Notes under the pieces: model-generated
The model's database searches: none
Seen by the model: only the letters and a program-made list of their open reading frames with translations
What the model was told of the DNA's origin: nothing
Shown: positions 32,576 to 44,418 of the stretch, piece by piece
How the letters are laid out: every line of letters begins with the position of its first letter
How positions within the stretch are numbered: the stretch's first letter is position 1
Made by a program: the position numbers and the translations under genes
From: Sepiola atlantica
Lineage: Eukaryota; Mollusca; Cephalopoda; Sepiida; Sepiolidae
DNA: 64,000 bases
Direction of reading: 5' to 3'
NCBI GenBank assembly: GCA_963556195.1
Contig: OY744519.1
Coordinates: 31,677,408 to 31,741,407, forward strand

Positions 32576-33667
32576 TAGGAGCCTGATACTGTGATCAGAT
32601 GAGGGATCTGACATGAACGGCGTCAGAGTTGTGAAGGCCATGTAAAGATGGCCGGCCACTTGAAGTACTGAGATTGTCTGCTGACTATGATCAAAAGAGA
32701 GGGAGTTTGCAAATAAGTGCCACTATGAAAAACGTCTGACGGAAATGACAGCAGAGTTGTGAAAACCAAGAAAAGCTGGCCAGCCGCTCGGAGCACATGC
32801 GAGGGCTTCCGAGGCTCAGGCAGATAAGAGAAAGATATCCGGTTCTATATTCCCCCACGCAGGGTAGAATTAGATATTTTTGACTCACGGAAGAGTATGT
32901 TCTCTTGTTATCTAATAAAGATTCATGAGAGATAAATTATTTCAAGGGAGATAATTGAGAAAAAAAGAAACTGTCTCTTTCACTCGTCCTCTTTCACGTG
33001 TAACAATGGAATTTTATTGTGAGCAACGAGAAAAAATGTGACATGTTGAAGTTTTCTCTTTCTCTCTTTTATGTTTAATAGGTCATTATGGAATATGTAT
33101 AAGCTGTAATATGTAAATTTAAGTCACGCTTGTTGGCGATTATCTATTATTAACTCTGCCTTCATAGGGGAGGCGGGCAAGTAAATAGGGACATTTATTC
33201 TCACATAGATAGTTTTAAAGACAAACGTAAGAGGTATATAAGAAACATGATACATAAAAGGGAGAAAACCATAAGTAATTACTAAACGTAAAACTATGTT
33301 AATGCCTCAATACAATCGAAATACATGCATTGTCAGGGTTAATGAATAGAAAGAGATGTGTATAGAAAATGCATAAGTAAAATTGACTTTGTTGATGAGT
33401 TTTTCTGGGGGCCTCGTTTGACTGCAACCATGAAACATGTCTGATGGGAATGGTGTCAGAATTGTGAAAACCATGCTAAGATGGCCAGCCACTCAGAGCA
33501 CGTCCAAGAACTTCTAAGGCTCGGGCTATTAAGAGAAAGATATCCGGTTCTAAATTCGCACGTGGGTGCAATTAGATATATTTTTGATTTCCGGATATAG
33601 GAGAGTGCATGCTGTCGTTGCTCGGTATGATTCATTGGAGATAACTTGGATCTGGTCGAAGAGAGAT

Positions 33668-33748
33668 CTGATAGGACTTGAATTTAGCATCGCCGATTCC
33701 ATAGAGAGTGCTGCTATCCATTGAGCCAATGAGGCACCTTCTCATCAA
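33668..33748 (-). mobile_element. tRNA-like SINE module
   Basis: On the minus strand TGGCTCAATGG (33718-33728) fits RNA polymerase III box A and TTCAAGTCC (33674-33682) fits box B at tRNA-like spacing. It does not fold as a standard intact tRNA by eye. A more diverged copy lies at 34163-34236. Confidence 0.5.
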
Positions 33749-34162
33749 GCATAGCCAGGTACTTCTACTAGTATATATTTAAAAATGGAAGCTTTGTTAA
33801 CAAATATAAGATGCAGATGTGTAAAATATTTCTAGGAAAGTTCTGTTAACAACAATGTTAAGAGAGAAAGAGTCTGAAAATGACTGCAGCAGTGAAAGGC
33901 ATCTGACAGAACGGCATCAGAATTGTGAGAACCATGCAACGAGGCTTGGGCAGAAAGGAGAAAAGTATCCAGTTCTAAATTCACATGTGGGTGGAATTAG
34001 ATATATTTTCGACTTCTGGAAATAAAAGAGTGTATTCTCTCGCTGTTCAGTATAATTCATGAGAAGATAACTTAGAATTAGGTTCAAGGGAGATCACTCT
34101 ATAATTCCTGAGCCAACAGCGGCTTCATATTTTCTTAGTGAGGAATTGCCGTAATAGATCCG

Positions 34163-34236
34163 ATAGGACTTGAACTCAGCTTTGCCGAATCCATAGACTC
34201 ATCCATAGAACAATCATGCACCCTCTCATCCAGCAT
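34163..34236 (-). mobile_element. Second, diverged tRNA-like module
   Basis: GAGTTCAAGTCCTATCGG retains box B on the minus strand. The box A region is degraded. It is followed by the same CTACTAGTATATA block as the first module. Confidence 0.4.
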
Positions 34237-34512
34237 AGTCAGGTATTTCTACTAGTATATATTTAAAAATGGAAGCTTTGTTAACAGATGTCAAATACAG
34301 ATGAACCAGATGTGTAAAACATTTCTGGGAAGATGTTGTTAACAACACTGTGACAAGATAACCTTTTGAATCATAAAAAACTGAGGTGACAACGATTTTA
34401 TTTGGGTCAATAACTAACCTTTATAAGTCGAATTTATGGGAATGTTTTGATGGCATAAATACCACCATCCACTCTATAATAAAGAGCAATGTGTATTTAT
34501 TTGTGTGTGTGC

Positions 34513-34517
<5 letters not shown>

Positions 34518-34564
<47 letters not shown>
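34518..34564. repeat. (TA)n microsatellite
   Basis: Pure TA run directly at the 3' end of the 5S SINE. Confidence 0.95.
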
Positions 34565-34569
<5 letters not shown>

Positions 34570-34855
34570 ACTCTCCCGTCGATTTCGACGTATGAGTGCC
34601 CCACCAGGGGCTGCCCGCGCGTGAATTTGTAATTGCAAGGGTTGCACAATCTCCATCAACCGCTCTCCTGAGTCGGTATTGCTTGATTCCAATGGCAAGT
34701 AGTAATACAGGACGACTGGAAACAATGCCGAGATAAGCAGAGAGCACATACAGCACCTGGTATTCCCAAATGGTCACCCATTTAGTACTGGCCAGGCTCG
34801 ACGCCGCTTAACTTCGGTGATCTAACGGGAAGCGGTGTGTCAACGTGATTGTGCC

Positions 34856-34858
<3 letters not shown>
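34565..34858 (-). mobile_element. 5S-rRNA-derived SINE, body type 2, best-preserved head
   Basis: Minus strand from 34858: TACGGCACAATCACGTTGAC, CCGTTAGATCACCGAAGTTA, AGCGGCGTCGAGCCTGGCCA, GTACTAAATGGGTGACC, ATTTGGGAATACCAGGTGCT. The 5S similarity spans almost the entire 5S length. The body includes GCGATTCC-like and CTCCTGAGTCGG regions shared with 27.5 kb. TA repeats sit on both sides. Confidence 0.85.

Positions 34859-34930
<72 letters not shown>
34859..34930. repeat. (TA)n microsatellite
   Basis: Pure TA run at the 5' end of the 5S SINE. Confidence 0.95.
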
Positions 34931-34933
<3 letters not shown>

Positions 34934-35164
34934 CTTCACACAAAACAGAGCATGAAAAAAACTGCCAGACGAATCCATTTAAAGTATTTAGTGGAATTGA
35001 GAAAGCAAATAGCAAGTAAGACACCCTCCCCCTGGTTTCAATCTGTTTTCATAATGAGACGTTTTCTTTTTCCTTTTTTCCGTCTGCTTTCTATGCTGCT
35101 TTATACGTTTGATTTTATTTCTATTTTTTTACTTTCCAGTTTGAGACGTTTTCTTTCTTTCTTC

Positions 35165-35345
35165 TTTCTACCAGATGCTGTATGTGGGAGGACTGCAATA
35201 CCTCCCTGCAAAAACTAACGTTGTTAAAAGTATTTTACCTGAGTGAGATACACATGCGATTGGAGACCGCTTGTAAATTTTATATCCACTAGAAACTTCC
35301 TCCATCAGAAGAAAGCCGGCTGAAATGCCAGGATGCGTTTCGCAC
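35165..35345 (+). mobile_element. 5S-SINE body type 1, head lost
   Basis: CTCCCTGCAAAAACTAACGT through ACTAGAAACTTCCTCCAT matches 15590-15715. It ends in a run of 12 G at 35348-35369. Confidence 0.7.
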
Positions 35346-35374
35346 CCGGGCAGATGGGGGGGGGGGGGGAGTAT

Positions 35375-35690
35375 GACAAAATAAATTGTAAGTAACATGT
35401 CTTAGCAGTGAATAATTGATTTTTAATTTGAACACTTGACCCTGATGTTAAGATCTATCAAGAGTGAAGGAGATGATTTTTCAGAATATAATTTAACATA
35501 ATTTGTTAAATTATAATTAAAGTTTTTCAAATTATAATTTGTAAATTTACTTTACTGTTCAATTTGATAGTGAAAAAAAAGATTGAAAACTAATATACAG
35601 GCACCCAGCCCCCCCCCCCCCTAAAAAAAATGTCATCCATAAAAACGTCTGTAAACTCTTTAAAAATTGAACAATTGTTTTAATATTTCA
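35375..35690. other. No gene seen
   Basis: AT-rich with a C-run at 35610-35621. Confidence 0.4.
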
Positions 35691-35696
35691 GGTTTA

Positions 35697-35945
35697 TGAA
35701 GAAGAAAAGGGTAGGTGGCACCGACCCAGCAGGCTAAAGACCACAGTCGCTGGAGAGGTGCTGTGAAGGCATGCTCCGAGAGCAGAGGAGAGAGCAGCAG
35801 TTGAGGGAGAGGAGAGCGGACAGAGCGCAGAGGGCATCAACAGAGCTCTCAGAACCAGATGCCACCTACATCTGTGGCAACTGCCGATTCAGGATAGGCC
35901 TGTACAGTCACAGCAAACACTGCAATTCGTCAACGGAATAATCTT
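35697..35945 (+). pseudogene. LINE C-terminal fragment with zinc finger
   Basis: One frame gives AKDHSRWRGAVKAC. A neighbouring frame gives MLREQRREQQLRERRADRAQ and then CGNCRFRIGLYSHSKHC with a stop after CNSSTE. The DR/HSRWR block and terminal Cys/His finger match the class of fragment at 28125. The two frames are offset, so the copy is dead. Confidence 0.5.
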
Positions 35946-36060
35946 AGGCGATGAACAATTGCTTTAATATTCCATGTTTATCAAGAAGAATAATTGCAAG
36001 AATGATTTCAAAGAACCTTTAAAGTAGAGTAGTTTCAAAAATGCCTTCTTTTTTTTTTTT

Positions 36061-36898
36061 CAAGTTGCCATTGTAGACGTAAGGGGCTACTGAAAATTAG
36101 GGTGAAAGTTTTGGGGATCATCCTAAATTGGGAACTGTGCAGCGAGATGTCTGTTCACATTAGTTTTAAATTTCTGCATGTCGGTACAGAGAGCAGGGAT
36201 GGAGTTCCAGAGGCCGGCAGCACAAGGAAAGAAGCTATTGGAGTAGAAGACTCTCTGGCATCTGAGGACCTCCACAGTGAATGAATGGGATTTAGCTGAT
36301 TGTCGGGTTGGTCGAGTGTATTTACGTTGAGGGGGCACCAGAGCAGCAAGTTCATCGGAGCACATTCCATTGAAGTACTTGTAAAACAAGCACAACATTG
36401 CAACATTGCGGCGATGGAACAGAGGCTGGAGCTTGGTGAATAGTGAAGGACCTATTAGATTAGAGACTCTTTTTTTAACTTTGTCTAATGATGATGCACC
36501 AGTCCAGATGTGGCAACAATACTCCATGCATGTGCGGATATTAGATTTGTAGAGATATGGAACACTGTCAGGCGTGAGAAGATTTCTCGCACGGTAGATA
36601 GAGCCCACTTTTTTTGCAGCAGCCTTGGCAATGTCTTTTATGTATTTGTTCCAATTCATGTTATCTGTGAAGTTTAGGCCGAGAAGTTTGAACGTTGGAC
36701 TCTCAAGTACGGTGTTATTTGCCATGGCAATTGGTGGTTGAAGAGGTTTCTTGTAGTTGTTGAAGGAAAGGAGCTTTGTCTTAGCAGCATTAAATGTTAC
36801 CATCCATTTATGAGCCTATTCTATTACAGACTGGAGGTCACTTTCTAAGCCATTGCCTTGGATATGTGTGCGTCTGTTTTGCCCACATGCGAGAGTAG
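36061..36898 (-). pseudogene. LINE family A, 5'-truncated copy
   Basis: The minus strand starts inside the RT just after the FADD region and carries a 226-codon open segment (36123-36803) from the post-RT region through CMEYCCHIWTGAS to the C-terminus, then the 3' UTR. Several deletions relative to the intact copy are visible, including in the LDKV and PALC regions. Confidence 0.9.
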
Positions 36899-36904
36899 AC
36901 AGTC

Positions 36905-37105
36905 TAAGATAAGACAAAATCAATGGCCACCGTGCCACATCGCTTCAATAGAAAATTTCAATGTAATCAATATCCAGATTTAAAAAATACTGGTCCCACA
37001 AATTTAAACATGAACACAAAGGGCAAAAGAGCCGCTCATTCATTGCGAGAAGTGTCAGAGTTATTAACAATTTTGCACGTCATATCCAAGTGTACTTGCA
37101 ACACG
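36905..37105. other. No feature recognised
   Basis: Short ORF (36923-37141) without known motifs, upstream of a direct repeat. Confidence 0.3.
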
Positions 37106-37107
37106 AG

Positions 37108-37262
37108 GTGCACATTTGAATGGCGATCAAACAAAGACTGAAAATTGATGGACAAGTCAGGCATAGACTGAAATTTATTTATACCAACTATGGTTGGTTT
37201 TCAGATAGGATTGTGAATTGTATTAATGATTCCATGAATGGCATTTGGGGGAAAGGGGGGGG
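37108..37262 (+). repeat. Direct repeat R5, copy 1
   Basis: TGATGGACAAGTCAGGCATA through ATGGCATTTGGGG recurs at 38250-38403 with modest divergence. The two copies flank 1 kb containing the CCCGG-head element. Confidence 0.65.
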
Positions 37263-37611
37263 GGGCTGTACAATCTAAACGGAACAAGATTTTTTTATGA
37301 AAATCTATATCAATACAAACGAATGTTTGTTCACTAACAATTCTGTCAACGGAACTTTTAACGACGGTTAAGCACATTAGTTGAAACTATGGTATTTAAG
37401 ATGATCGCTATGTTGGCAGTATCCATGTCGATGGTGTCCACCTCCTATAGCATGTTACGTAAGTGACCCATATTAAATTGAAATTAACACTAAACGAAAA
37501 AAAACAAAAAAACATTCTAATTAGTTCGATATAATTGTATATTCAATTTGGAGAGACACGCAGATCTATTATTATTGTTATTGTTTATTTATTATTATTT
37601 ATTATCTACTA

Positions 37612-38205
37612 GCAGGGCTACCCGGCGTTGCTCGGGTTATAGAATAGAAGAAAAATCGCGTGTGTAACATCTTTATATTCAAACTTCTATTTCTCTCCCT
37701 TTCTCTATAGCCGTCTCTTTATCTTTCTACTTTTCTCTTCTCTGGTCGCCCAATTTCACAGCTACTTTCTCATTTTGCCTTTTGCGAAAGCTGTTTCTTC
37801 CCCACCATTCCTCTTACGTTGGCCAGGGCAAAAGTATGACATATTTCTATAAAAAATACCACCTCTGTCTGTGCCTTCTATATAGGTACATAATATATAA
37901 GTACCTATCGCCACTCTGGTGTGAATGCTAAATCCGTATCTATTGTCGCCCAGGTGCGCATGGTATGTACGTACTTATCGCCATCCCTGTTCACATGCTA
38001 TATACGTACCTATTACAGCCCCGGTGCGCATATTATATACGTACCTATTGGCGTTGCACAGGGATCACTTCTCCAGTCGCCCTCCTTCCACAGTTGCCAG
38101 GAGTAAAAGATGTCACGTACATGGTTGCCAATTCACCCTGGCTACACTATCTCCGGCCTCCCCTAAACTCTGCACTACCTCTCCATTCCCTGGAGTAAAA
38201 ATGTA
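37612..38205 (+). mobile_element. CCCGG-head interspersed element with internal ~57-bp tandem repeats
   Basis: It begins ACTAGCAGGGCTACCCGGCG followed by TTGCTCGGG, like 14757. Inside, GGTGCGCAT..TATGTACGTACTTATCGCC-type units repeat three to four times at about 37885-38050. It ends with paired CCAGGAGTAAAAGATG / CTGGAGTAAAAATG blocks. Confidence 0.55.
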
Positions 38206-38249
38206 ACTAGCAATGCAGATGTGCACATTTGGGGCATATCATTGAACAA

Positions 38250-38403
38250 CGATGAAACAAAGACTGCTGGACATTCATGACTGAAACCTGATGGACAAGT
38301 CAGGTATAGAGGGAAGTTTATTTGTACTTAATATGGTTGTATTGCAGAAAGGATTGTGGATTTTATTAACGATTCTATGAACGGTATTTTTAGGAAGGTC
38401 ACA
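38250..38403 (+). repeat. Direct repeat R5, copy 2
   Basis: Diverged copy of 37108-37262 in the same orientation. Confidence 0.65.
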
Positions 38404-38409
38404 TTTTGG

Positions 38410-41400
38410 GGAGAGGGGCACCTTATACATCTTGGAGGGATTTTCAAAACTTGATTTTATGTCGGCAGCAAATTAGTAATTTTTTTCAAATAGCCACCAT
38501 CTTAAAAAAAAGGAGATGTAACCGGCATAGTTTAAAAAAATGAAAAACAAAACAAATTGCAAGTAAATACACTATCGGAGGGGGTGGGGAACGTTAAAGG
38601 AAATAAAGTAGCTAATATATTCCTGGCTTTTTAACAACCAAAAAAAGGCGTTAATTTCTTTACGAGTTTGAAAAGAATAACAAAAGAAAAACAACAACAG
38701 TGTAGAAGACATCCTTTAAATTTTGCTCCTCATTAAAGAAAGCTAATATTTGCTGAGTGGTCACCTGCCTGACCCTCTGTCTACAATACATCCTGTTTAT
38801 GGCTAACACTTGCCTAATATATTTTTTACTAATCTATTTACTTGTCGGCATGCTCACTAACATCTAACACTTAATGAATGAATAAATAGTAAAAGAGCTT
38901 GCAGAGGGGCAGTACCTTTTCGAGTTGGCCTCCCAGCGTGCATCTTAGTACTATGATGCATGCAAAATATAGATTCTTTATAGTGAATGATTGTCCGTGC
39001 ATGATGGGTAAGGAATCACCTTCTTCTCAAGGTTACCCTGTTAATATGCATGGGCATAGACAGAAAACAGCGAATCCAGAGGAATAAATCTTGAGCACAA
39101 TTCCTGCTATTCCACAAGTAGCAGTAGTTTCAGTTGCACACATCGACGAACTCGTGATCTGGTTCTGTGACCAGCATGGCTTCACAGATGATCATATACA
39201 TTTGGAAAGGCATAACTGCTCCAGTTATTAGAGTACCATGGACTATATGCAGGTTTGGCGTTCTGCAATAAGCTATTAGATAAAACATGATGAAGTTCTG
39301 TCTCACCATCAATTGACGAATGACTCAAGACAATGCAATGAATGGAGTATTTTCATAACCTATTTTTAAAGTTAAAAAAATAATTGAGAAACCAGACATA
39401 AACGGGTACTTTAGCTAGTATATAATACGGAAATAGTATGTCTGTCCATTACCTATGTTCAGGTTATTAGACATACGAACATGAAATTAGGAATAATACA
39501 TATTTAGATTGTCTTAAAGGGGGTCATATGCATGTTTTCTGTTCAGAGAGTCTCACAGGGTAGGGAGGGATAAAAATATGTTTCTAGCTTCGATTTGAAT
39601 TAAATTTCAACCATCGTTACATTATAGGAAATAAAAAATTTAAAAAACAAAATTTGACCCAATTTCGATCATTTTAAGACCCTATAATAGAAAATTATCA
39701 CAAAATTAAAACCTTTCTAATCCCATAACTTCAGCCATGTTAGTTCTAGTTTCACATAAACTTTTTTTTTATTGTATCATAGTATTTTGGTATCAGACGG
39801 TTGAAACGAAATGCTGAACCCTCTGTACACATGGCACCATTTGTAATTCACACTGTTCTCGCACCAGCTGTTTACCATTGTGTCCTTATTAATAATGACC
39901 AGAGACTTTCCCTGGAATTTAAGTGACAACAAGCCTATTAGGTTTCAGTATTATCGGTACCTTTCTAGTCAATGTCTGGATGGTGCTATTTCTCCTCGTT
40001 TTTTTCATCCCTTCAGACATTTCAGAGCCATTTTTTGTGGAACCAACCGATGTTGGTGCCCCTGTAGGTTGGAGGGAGACCAATTATAGTATTTTTTTTT
40101 TATGGAAGTCCTGGAACACTTGTAATACTATGGATGCCGCAAGAGCCGAGGCCTCGGACAAGGATAGGAAGTGACTTATCAACGCACACAAAAGAAAGTG
40201 CGGAAGTCGTCAGGTTTTATTGTTCAGAAGGCAAGAGCTTGTCAGTTACTGACAAAAGACCGGAGTTAATAGTTTAGTGACTCGGAGGAAAAACATGCAG
40301 TTTGGTGTCAACTTCGGGCGAGAGCAAATCGAGCCAAGCAAACGATAAGACGAACTGATCAATCAAGTGACGATGATGGCCTCGACAGGTGAATTATCGC
40401 AGTTTGAAGTCAACTTCGAGTAAGAGCAGATCGGGCAGACCCGAGATGAGCTGACGACTCCAGGTACTGACAATGAGAACCCTGACAATCTGCGAGTGTC
40501 ACACATACTGACATACATAATGTATCCGAGTTTAGTTTTTCTTGTGAGTTGCGTTGTTTGCCTTTCTAAACTTGTAAACCAGTGCTGTGCCCTCGATGAT
40601 TCGTCAGTGAAATAGCAGATATGGCCAGAACCAGAACGAAAGATGAAGACGAGAAGAAAACCACGGCAGACACAACGTTGAGGTTGGTGATTGTCCAGAG
40701 GGACAGCATGGTTCTACACACCTTCATCACTATATTTTTATTATTATCACTTTTTCTACGCATTTTATTTTTCTCTTTACTACTGTCATTTCGTATTTTG
40801 CTATTGTGAACTTTAACTATTATTTTTTAATTTTCATAGTAACTGTAGGATAGTTTTAAGTAATTTTTATGTAAGGGATTAGTTACCGGAAAATGTTTTT
40901 CGATAGGATGTAGGAATTTCTTGCAAAGTTTAGTTTTTAGCATTTGGTTATAAGGTGGGGTAAACCAAATGATGTTTCTCTTTCTTCTATTTATTATTAT
41001 CTTGATGCTTATATTTAATTTCATTATTATACCCATTATTTTTAGAGCTGTGTTATAAATGTTACTTGAATTCTTAAATACATTTTGTTACTAGAGTTAT
41101 TACTAAGCCTACGTCACAAAGATAAAGTAACAAAAGGATAATTCATTCAAACACTACATCGGCTACATGTACAGTGACTGTGTACGTATATATATATATA
41201 TTAATAGAGTATTGTAGTTTGCTTGAAGCGTTGCTGGGAATAGTAGTAATATGTTAAGAAGGCTGAGGGCAATGCAGAGTGCCAGGTAGGTTGTAAGCTG
41301 GAAGGAACGAAAATAGTAAATCGAAGTGAAGGGACTTACTATTTATTTTTCTTTAAAATCTTACATAACAGCAAGTGTGATGTCGGTTGTGTGTGTGCTG

Positions 41401-41600
41401 TTCGGATGATTAAAAATAATTCATTTAATATTTCGGGAAAAAACTTCCCTTTGTCAAAAATAATTAACACCAAAGGAAAAATCTGTCTGTGTATTGTAAA
41501 TGATAGAATCTCATGGAGGAAATCACTTGCTAATTTTGTGCCGTTGTGGCCAACGTGCAACCTAATCCATGATGTGAAAAAGGCGTGTTGAACGAAGCAG
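38410..41600. other. No confident gene
   Basis: About 3.2 kb of AT-rich DNA. ORFs of 60-91 codons (for example 39880-40089 and 41339-41614) show no recognisable motif or codon pattern. GCAGTTTG(A/G)(A/T)GTCAACTTCG followed by a GAGAGCA-like block occurs twice near 40297 and 40397, a small local duplication. Short TA run at 41188-41202. Confidence 0.4.
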
Positions 41601-41616
41601 AAAATTTTGTCCAAAG

Positions 41617-42035
41617 TAGTGATAGGACGATTCCAATATTTTTTCCGATTCTGTTCTAAATTCCTGATTCCGATACAATTACCGATTCTGTTCTAAATTC
41701 CCGATTCCGATACAATTACTTATTACAATTATTTTTTTGTTTTGTTTTTTTAATTTTCGGATTGCCATAAAAACTCATGTAATATGTGCATATATTTTTG
41801 CAAACATAAAAATACACCTGCGGGAGGGTGGTCTATAGATTTTAGTTTTTCTAGTAATTTTAAATCAACAAATATTTATCATTAGTACCGCAATAGAAAA
41901 TTAAGTTTTAAACAAAAACAAACAACAACAAAAAAAAACAAGAAAATCGTTTTTGGCCTCAGAAAAAAGGCACAAACTTTTCTGATTCCGATGCCCAAAA
42001 AGTTCTGATTTTTTCGATTAATCATCCCAACACTA
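41617..42035. mobile_element. hAT-like MITE
   Basis: Imperfect terminal inverted repeats: TAGTGATAGGACGATT at the left, and TAGTGTTGGGATGATT reading in from the right. The interior is AT-rich with CGATTCCGATACAATTA motifs repeated near the left end and TCTGATTCCGATG near the right. The flanks GTCCAAAG and GTCCTACT could be a degraded 8-bp duplication. No coding. Confidence 0.5.
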
Positions 42036-42039
42036 GTCC

Positions 42040-43585
42040 TACTGAAGCACTGAAGAAGGATGCTTCATCTGATAAACATCTTTTGATGTTTTTTGCCAAA
42101 CATCTGTAGCTGAGATCTACTTTCTGTTGTATTTACACAAAATCTCTTGTGTAGTGATTAGTTTATAGTTCGGTTGGCTAAAACAGGCATGTCAAAACTT
42201 GCATAGAAAGACATCGGGAAATTTGAATACTTCTGCACATGCTCACCTTTTCCCTCATTTTCACCGTCTTAGTTTGGCACTAAAATACGAAGTTTCTGGA
42301 CAGACCTCATGGATACCTGACGCTAAAAACCTCTTCCCCATTGCCACTCTGGAACTCAATTCTCTTTCTATAGCCAAAGCATGCCTGCCTGCCAAACCAA
42401 CTTTTCTTACATTCTTGTGTTCTGTGTCAATGAAACTGTTAAATAAAGTTGATTTAATTGTAGAGAAGATGCTGGTATTTTTATATGAAACTGGTGACCC
42501 TTTTCTTCTTCATTTCAAACAAGGCCAGTCAAATAGATACTACAAAATGTCTATCTACAATCTCCGGCAAGCATCTCATCCTCTCTCTCTCTCACTCACT
42601 CACTCTCACACACACTTTGAGGTTTTTTGTCAAATAATGCTGCACTACCTGTTCATTCTCAGTCTTTAAAACCATCAATGAAGATTCTTAGGTAATTAGG
42701 TTATTTTATGATAGTAACATTTTTTGATAGGAAGTTCACTTAGATTTATTTTTGTATTAGACAAAGATCCCGTCAACATCAGGTTTCTCAAATCTTTCTT
42801 CTGCACGTCAGTTCAAATGAAAAATGTTTTCGTGTGATTTTTTTCTTGTTTTTTTTTTTACTCTAAATCGCAATTAAAAAATTAAAAACAAAACTTTTTA
42901 ATTATTAGGATGAAAGCAATTATAAATAAACAAGTGCATTATTCAGGTTTATGATGATGATCGTTATCGGCTAGGAAATAAGTGGAACACTATAGGTAGC
43001 AAAAAAACAATTGTCTCCTGTGAGATTTGAACCTTGAAAGATGGCATAAAATATTGGAACTAAATGTGAACACTTCACCAACATGGCCACTAATCAAACG
43101 AAAATAATGTATTTTTAACCTACTTAAATTGTTGTTGAGTCTGGCATAGGAATACAAAATTAAAAAATCTGTTTCACCTCTCCGCATAGATCTAAAATAG
43201 TTAGATTGTTTAAAAATTAATAGTTTGATTAATCAAAATGAAGAAAAGTTTCATTTTTAATAATAAAAAATAAGTATCTCAAATATGTACGATCATTTGT
43301 CTAAATAAAAAAAATAAAAAACCCAACAATTTTGACTTATTTTTATGTTTATTTAACTTGTGAAAACGTTCAGATTATTTGTTCGGTCAACTTAAAAATG
43401 TTGGAACATTCGTTTCAAATGTTGTTTATGCACTTCTAATTTTGGATAATGAGTTTTAAAAAGGGGTCAAGAATTTCTGACATTGATAAGGACATCAAAT
43501 CGAAGGAGCTGATTCCAAATTTGCTGTTAGTTTGGCTTTTAGATCAACCATTTTAATGTGATGCTATGACACACATAAAGACAAC
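42040..43585. other. No confident gene
   Basis: An ORF of 156 codons (42199-42669) has no recognisable domain and ends in a CT/CA simple repeat. The remainder is AT-rich. Confidence 0.35.
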
Positions 43586-43589
43586 TTAT

Positions 43590-43851
43590 ATATATATATA
43601 TATATAGTTGAAGGAGACAGGACACTGCTGATAACGCTACTACCAAAATCATGTTTTTTATTCTCTGCTTGTTCACTTCAACAACCATGCCGAAGTCTGG
43701 ACACTTTCTGACAAATCAAAATTAATATTCTGTATGATTTTTCTACATTGCTTTCTTCGTCCTGAGGAAGTCTTTCAATGAAGACGAAACGTTGATGAAT
43801 ACATAAATCCCAGTTTTGGTTTGTTTTTTTTAAATTTTATCCCCACTTTTC

Positions 43852-43880
<29 letters not shown>
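43590..43880 (+). mobile_element. Penelope-type terminal piece with hammerhead-like motif between TA tracts
   Basis: TA tracts at 43590-43606 and 43856-43880 enclose about 250 bp. CTGAGGA (43762-43768), a short AGTCTT..AAGAC hairpin and GAAAC (43786-43790) follow the CUGANGA / stem II / GAAA order of a hammerhead ribozyme core. Hammerhead motifs are known from terminal repeats of Penelope-like elements. Stems I and III are not convincing by eye. Confidence 0.4.
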
Positions 43881-43882
<2 letters not shown>

Positions 43883-44009
43883 CTAGTTTTGTGGTTAACC
43901 CGCTATGCAGCAGAACTAACGACGGGATAGAGTTCAGTTCTGCTTCGGCCCCGGAACAAATTAGAGGTTTGACTGTACAAGCTATACAAACGACAGATAC
44001 TGGCCTGCA

Positions 44010-44418
44010 TCACACCATCTATGGAAGAGCAGCTATCGCCTGATCAGACCGATTTTTGCCCAGGAATATCCTCCTGTTGCGATCAACTTCTCAATCTAAC
44101 ACAATATATTGAAGATGGATATGAAAAGAAAACCTTATAACAGGAGCAGTGGGTGTTGACATAACAGCTGCATACGGTACGGTGAACCACAAGACAATAC
44201 TACTGTAGGTAGCTCAAATGAGCAAGAACAGCATTTTCAGAATTTTTAGTCACTGCTCACATACCGGAGATTTTTCATTGAAATGGGTAGACAGAAGAAC
44301 CAGTGGAAACCTCAGGAAAACGGTTTCCCCCTCAAGGATCAGTCTTTGCTCCTACCATTTTCAACAACGACCAAACTGAATTTGATGAAATCTGCAGACT
44401 CATTAAAGCAAATGATCT
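44010..44418 (+). pseudogene. LINE reverse transcriptase, 5' half, interrupted
   Basis: Broken frames read CCDQLLNLTQYIEDGYEKK, then ITGAVGVDITAAYGTVNHK (motif A), and near the end NNDQTEFDEICRLIKANDL, corresponding to the stretch entering motif C. Frameshifts and stops are frequent. The sequence breaks at 44418 within the motif C codons and resumes at 48198. Confidence 0.7.
44411..44418 (+). repeat. Left target-site duplication of the outer hAT-like element
   Basis: AATGATCT, against GATGATCT at 48198-48205: 7 of 8 match, the length expected for hAT insertions. Confidence 0.6.

Larger units (their letters stand above)
32580..34345. repeat. Diverged tandem block of ~0.46-0.5-kb units with tRNA-like modules
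   Basis: The series (T)CAGA(A/G)TTGTGA, AAGATATCCGGTTCTA..TTC, a GTGGG(T)..AATTAGATATAT block and TTCATGAGAGATAA recurs at about 32.68-32.96, 33.42-33.66 and 33.90-34.08 kb, with a partial at 32.60 kb. The last two units also share the tRNA-like module and CTACTAGTATATATTTAAAA, giving spacings of 461 and 492 bp. Confidence 0.65.

Noticed and set aside
34740..34858. Functional 5S rRNA gene
   Set aside because: Several substitutions, no T-run terminator at the 5S 3' end, and continuation into a SINE body seen elsewhere.
42199..42669. 156-codon ORF as a host gene
   Set aside because: No domain, ends in a CT/CA simple repeat, no splice-compatible neighbours recognised.
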